Positions 61,363 to 64,000 of a stretch of 64,000 bases of DNA are shown one piece after another. Made by a program: the position numbers and the translations under genes. This DNA comes from Stentor coeruleus. Lineage: Eukaryota > Ciliophora > Heterotrichea > Heterotrichida > Stentoridae. The notes below the pieces were generated by a model that saw only the letters and a program-made list of their open reading frames with translations, ran no database searches and was not told the origin of the DNA. Numbering within the stretch: position 1 is the first letter of the stretch; each line of letters starts with the position of its first letter. The stretch lies in the NCBI GenBank assembly GCA_001970955.1, contig MPUH01000084.1:50413-114412 (forward strand), written 5' to 3'.

Positions 61363-63177
61363 TTACCTTATAGAATTATCCAATTCAAGCGCTCGAGAAT
61401 AATCATGTATCGCTTTATCAACTTCGCCAATATTATCATAACAGCATCCTCTATTAAAAAACGCATTAGCATTATTTGAATCAAGCCTAATAACAAAAGA
61501 AAAGTCTTCAATAGCTTTATTATAATCCCCTAACCTCTCATAAGAAATACCCCTATTATGTATAGCATGTATATTATTGTCATCAATTTTCAAAACTTCA
61601 GAATAATCATAAATAGCTTCTTGATATTTCATAATCTTAGCATAACAATAAGCTCTATTAATAAACGCTTTAATCATATCCCCATCATTATCTAATTCTT
61701 TCGTATAATCCTCAATAGCCTTATCAAATTGTTCAAGTTTCCTCCATACCAATCCTCTATTTGAATATATAACAGGGTTTTCAGGATCAAGTTCAATAGC
61801 TTTATTAAAATCTTCTAATGCTTCTTCAAATCTTTCTATATTCCTCAAACAACATCCACGATTATGCCAATAAATAGGATTACTTTGATCTAAGCCAATA
61901 CTTATAGTAAAATTTTCTAAAGCTTCTTGATGCATTTGCATACGTTCAAATACTAAACCTCTACCATTAAATGAAGGGGCATAATTCCTATCTAAAGTCA
62001 AAACTTTATTAAATCCAGATAGAGCTCCTTCTAAATCCCCAGATTTCTCTTTTAATGTTGCTAGATGATGAAGTACATTCACGTTATTTGGTTGAAGGTT
62101 TAAAGCAGACCCATAATCTTTTTCAGCATCACGAATCCTATCAAGTTTATCATAGCAAAACGCTCTATTATAAAGTGCTTTAAAATGGTTTGGGTCATAC
62201 TTTAAAGCTGTTGTATAATCATCCACAGCTTTTTGATAATCTTGTAATTTCCTATACGCAAACCCTCGATTGTGGTAAAAATCAGCTTTTTTCGGCTCAA
62301 GGGAAATCGCTTTGGTAAAATCTTTAATCGCATCTTCATAATTACCACTTTTATCAAGAGAAATCCCTCTGTTATAATAAGCAAAAGCATTACTAGGTTC
62401 AACTTCAATAGCTAATGTATAATAATCAACTGCATTGTTGTATTCTCCAAGTTTATCATAAGCAAAAGCACAGTTAAATAAAGCTTTAAAATGATAAGGG
62501 TCAAGGTTTATAGCTTTTTGATAATAATCAATAGCATCTTCAAATTTCCCTTCTTGTCTTGCAGCATATCCTAAACTATGGAATTTTTCAACCTCATCTC
62601 TATTGATATCTTTAGAAACTCTTTCAAGTTTTTGTCCTGATTCCCTTGAGTTAGGGTCTTTAATTAACATTGGGATTGGTTTTTTTGCTGTATCAGGACG
62701 AGTTTTCTTTGGGGAATGTTTTGATTCTTGATCACGTTCTAAGGCCATAGCGTAATCTTCTATAGCTTGAGCGAAATTCCCTTTTTTATTCTGAAGTGCT
62801 CCACGTGCATATGCTGCGTTTATATGTGTTGGGTCGATTTCAAGAACTTTAGAGTAATCTCGAAGGCTTAGATCAAGTTCACCTAGTTTTTCATATGCAC
62901 AACCTCTTAGATAATAAGCACCAGTATGAAGAGGTTCTGAGGATAATAATGATTCACAATCTTTAATAGCTTCTTCATATAAACCTTTTTTCATTAAACT
63001 TGATGCTCTTATGAATAAAGCTTTAGGATTTGATTTGTCTTGTAAGGAATTTGTACAGATTCTTATGAGATTATCAACATCTGAACCTCCACGATATCTT
63101 GAGTTACCTTCTTGTTTCATTTGACGTCTTCTTTGTAAGGTATCGCGGATTAGTTCGGTTTCTAAGTCATCTGCCAT
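61363..63177 (-). CDS. TPR-repeat protein, 604 aa
   Basis: From about residue 50 to the end the protein is made of about 16 tetratricopeptide repeats of 34 residues with the consensus A..NRG.....G.Y..AI.DY..A..LDP, interrupted once by a Lys/Pro/Ser-rich insert at about 150-195. TPR arrays form superhelical scaffolds that bind peptides, often in chaperone, ciliary transport or signalling complexes. The N-terminal 45 residues are charged and helical (MADDLETELIRDTLQRRRQ). No other domain is present, so the partner cannot be told. The repeats are similar enough to suggest recent duplication within the gene. The frame ends in TAA after the last repeat. Confidence 0.92.
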   Translation of the reverse strand: MADDLETELIRDTLQRRRQMKQEGNSRYRGGSDVDNLIRICTNSLQDKSNPKALFIRASSLMKKGLYEEAIKDCESLLSSEPLHTGAYYLRGCAYEKLGELDLSLRDYSKVLEIDPTHINAAYARGALQNKKGNFAQAIEDYAMALERDQESKHSPKKTRPDTAKKPIPMLIKDPNSRESGQKLERVSKDINRDEVEKFHSLGYAARQEGKFEDAIDYYQKAINLDPYHFKALFNCAFAYDKLGEYNNAVDYYTLAIEVEPSNAFAYYNRGISLDKSGNYEDAIKDFTKAISLEPKKADFYHNRGFAYRKLQDYQKAVDDYTTALKYDPNHFKALYNRAFCYDKLDRIRDAEKDYGSALNLQPNNVNVLHHLATLKEKSGDLEGALSGFNKVLTLDRNYAPSFNGRGLVFERMQMHQEALENFTISIGLDQSNPIYWHNRGCCLRNIERFEEALEDFNKAIELDPENPVIYSNRGLVWRKLEQFDKAIEDYTKELDNDGDMIKAFINRAYCYAKIMKYQEAIYDYSEVLKIDDNNIHAIHNRGISYERLGDYNKAIEDFSFVIRLDSNNANAFFNRGCCYDNIGEVDKAIHDYSRALELDNSIR

Positions 63178-63599
63178 TTAAATATGGAGGGTGATTTAAC
63201 TTTTAAGAGAAAAGGGGAGGTTGATTAGGGTATTAGATTTTATGTTAAGTTTTAAGGTTGTTTTAGAGCTTAGGGTTTTTTGAATTTAGGTTTTGTGTTG
63301 AAAATTGGATGGGGTTTTTGATTAGTGAAAAAGTTGTAGTTTTTTATGAATATTAGAGATTTTTTCTAAATTTTTAAGTTGGATATTAAAATCAACAATA
63401 ATGCATGAAAATTATAAGCTAGTTAGATAAAAGAATTTAGAATTCTTAAATAAATTAATGAAAATTTTGTATGGAGTTAGAATATTTGCTAATTTTTAAT
63501 ATAGGTTGGAGGGATGCAGAACTTATTATTGTTTAAAAATTCTTATACTTATCATTAAAATTTAAACATTTTTTTACTATATATTTTTTACTCACAAAG
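63178..63599. other. Intergenic, 422 nt
   Basis: The first 150 nt are G/T-rich and nearly free of C, the 5' flank of the minus-strand TPR gene. The rest is AT-rich. No gene is visible. Confidence 0.5.
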
Positions 63600-64000
63600 A
63601 TGCCAAAAATCATATCTTCAAAAGTATATTAAATTGAACTTCTTGAAAGCGAACTAGATTTCAACCCAAGGCAATATCAACTAATAGCTAGTGAATAAAA
63701 TAAAGATATATCCTATGATAAATCATATTCTTAGATACCCACTTTACAAATTCTCAAGACTATACAAAAAATAATTTCCCCATTATGATTTTAACTATTC
63801 AAACGACTTAGATCTTTCAACCAAAATCATTGAATTAAAACCAGAATCTTACGAAACATTTAAAAGATCTACTTATACTCTAAAAAAAAAACTAAATTTT
63901 AAGGCAAATCTAATTACGATTCTTTGGAAGCAATAGTTAAAGATACTCTCATAATAAAACCAAAGATGCATACTTACCCTGCAGCATGTAGTTACAACAA
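63600..64000 (+). pseudogene. Decayed plus-strand gene at the right edge
   Basis: An ATG at 63600 opens MPKIISSKVY, then TAA, and the same frame continues IELLESELDFNPRQYQLIAS with two more in-frame stops, TAA and TAG. Coherent peptide then continues in other frames (HYDFNYSNDLDLSTKIIELK, later NYDSLEAIVKDTLIIKPK up to the window end), implying at least two frameshifts. All three stops are one C-to-T change from Gln codons. No 15-nt intron fits the breaks. The family is unknown. Confidence 0.45.

Noticed and set aside
61340-61370. Possible 16-nt intron at the end of the TPR gene (GTAATTATTGCATAAG)
   Set aside because: It ends in AAG rather than TAG, and splicing adds only one residue before a stop, so there is nothing to support it.
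63600-63760. Reading TAA and TAG as Gln in the right-edge gene
   Set aside because: All intact genes of the window use these codons as stops, and frameshifts further on show decay anyway.
1-64000. tRNA, rRNA, CRISPR arrays, transposons and telomere repeats
   Set aside because: Reading the spacers by eye I found no B-box/cloverleaf pattern, no regularly spaced repeats, no transposase-like frame and no telomeric array. A tRNAscan or Rfam run would be the decisive test.

Overview
The window looks like macronuclear DNA of a heterotrich ciliate, most probably Stentor. This rests on three things. The DNA is AT-rich and tightly packed with long intron-poor genes. Six gene models are broken by inserts that are each exactly 15 nt, start GTRA, end TAG and carry A at position 10; such tiny introns are known from heterotrichs. 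TAA, TAG and TGA all act as stops (TGA ends the genes at 13749..14828 and 46697..53652), which fits the standard code of Stentor rather than the altered codes of Blepharisma or Condylostoma. The species assignment is an inference; no marker gene is present.

Layout. 1-8.6 kb (minus strand): partial PH-domain protein, coiled-coil protein, a catalytically intact P4-ATPase lipid flippase and an anoctamin. 8.7-13.4 kb (plus): casein-kinase-1-like kinase, unknown protein, secreted-type PA/LNR/transmembrane/RING protein. 13.7-29.8 kb (minus): UFD1-like protein, small membrane protein, a 2480-residue coiled-coil protein, an unknown protein, tubulin cofactor B and a guanylate-binding-protein-type GTPase fused to a PX domain. 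30.3-37.1 kb (plus): unknown membrane protein, two tandem 7TM proteins with RGS-like tails, and a divergent kinase. 37.5-40.2 kb: a triple ubiquitin-like protein and a gene-poor 1.9 kb with a dispersed repeat and decayed coding pieces. 40.2-57.1 kb: a 2073-residue P4-ATPase/guanylyl cyclase fusion, a 2.3k-residue CEP350-like acidic/serine repeat protein, a RING/B-box protein (minus), a VPS9-domain protein and a coiled-coil protein. 57.6-63.2 kb (minus): RING/RGG protein, a cyclic-nucleotide-gated-type channel with a zinc knuckle, and a TPR protein. The right edge begins a decayed plus-strand gene.

Functional themes are membrane lipid asymmetry and cyclic nucleotide signalling (flippase, anoctamin, guanylyl cyclase, cyclic-nucleotide-binding channel, RGS-like 7TM proteins), the cytoskeleton and cilia (tubulin cofactor B, giant coiled coils, CEP350-like protein), ubiquitin-related genes (three RING proteins, UFD1-like, UBL protein) and endosomal traffic (VPS9, PX). 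I see no operons, rRNA, tRNA, CRISPR or transposons.

Six single N bases sit between near-identical direct repeats. Three of them break genes, and removing one repeat copy restores the frame in every case, so they are assembly joins. Sense strands are G-poor just upstream of genes and C-poor just downstream, which helps to orient genes and to recognise decayed ones.
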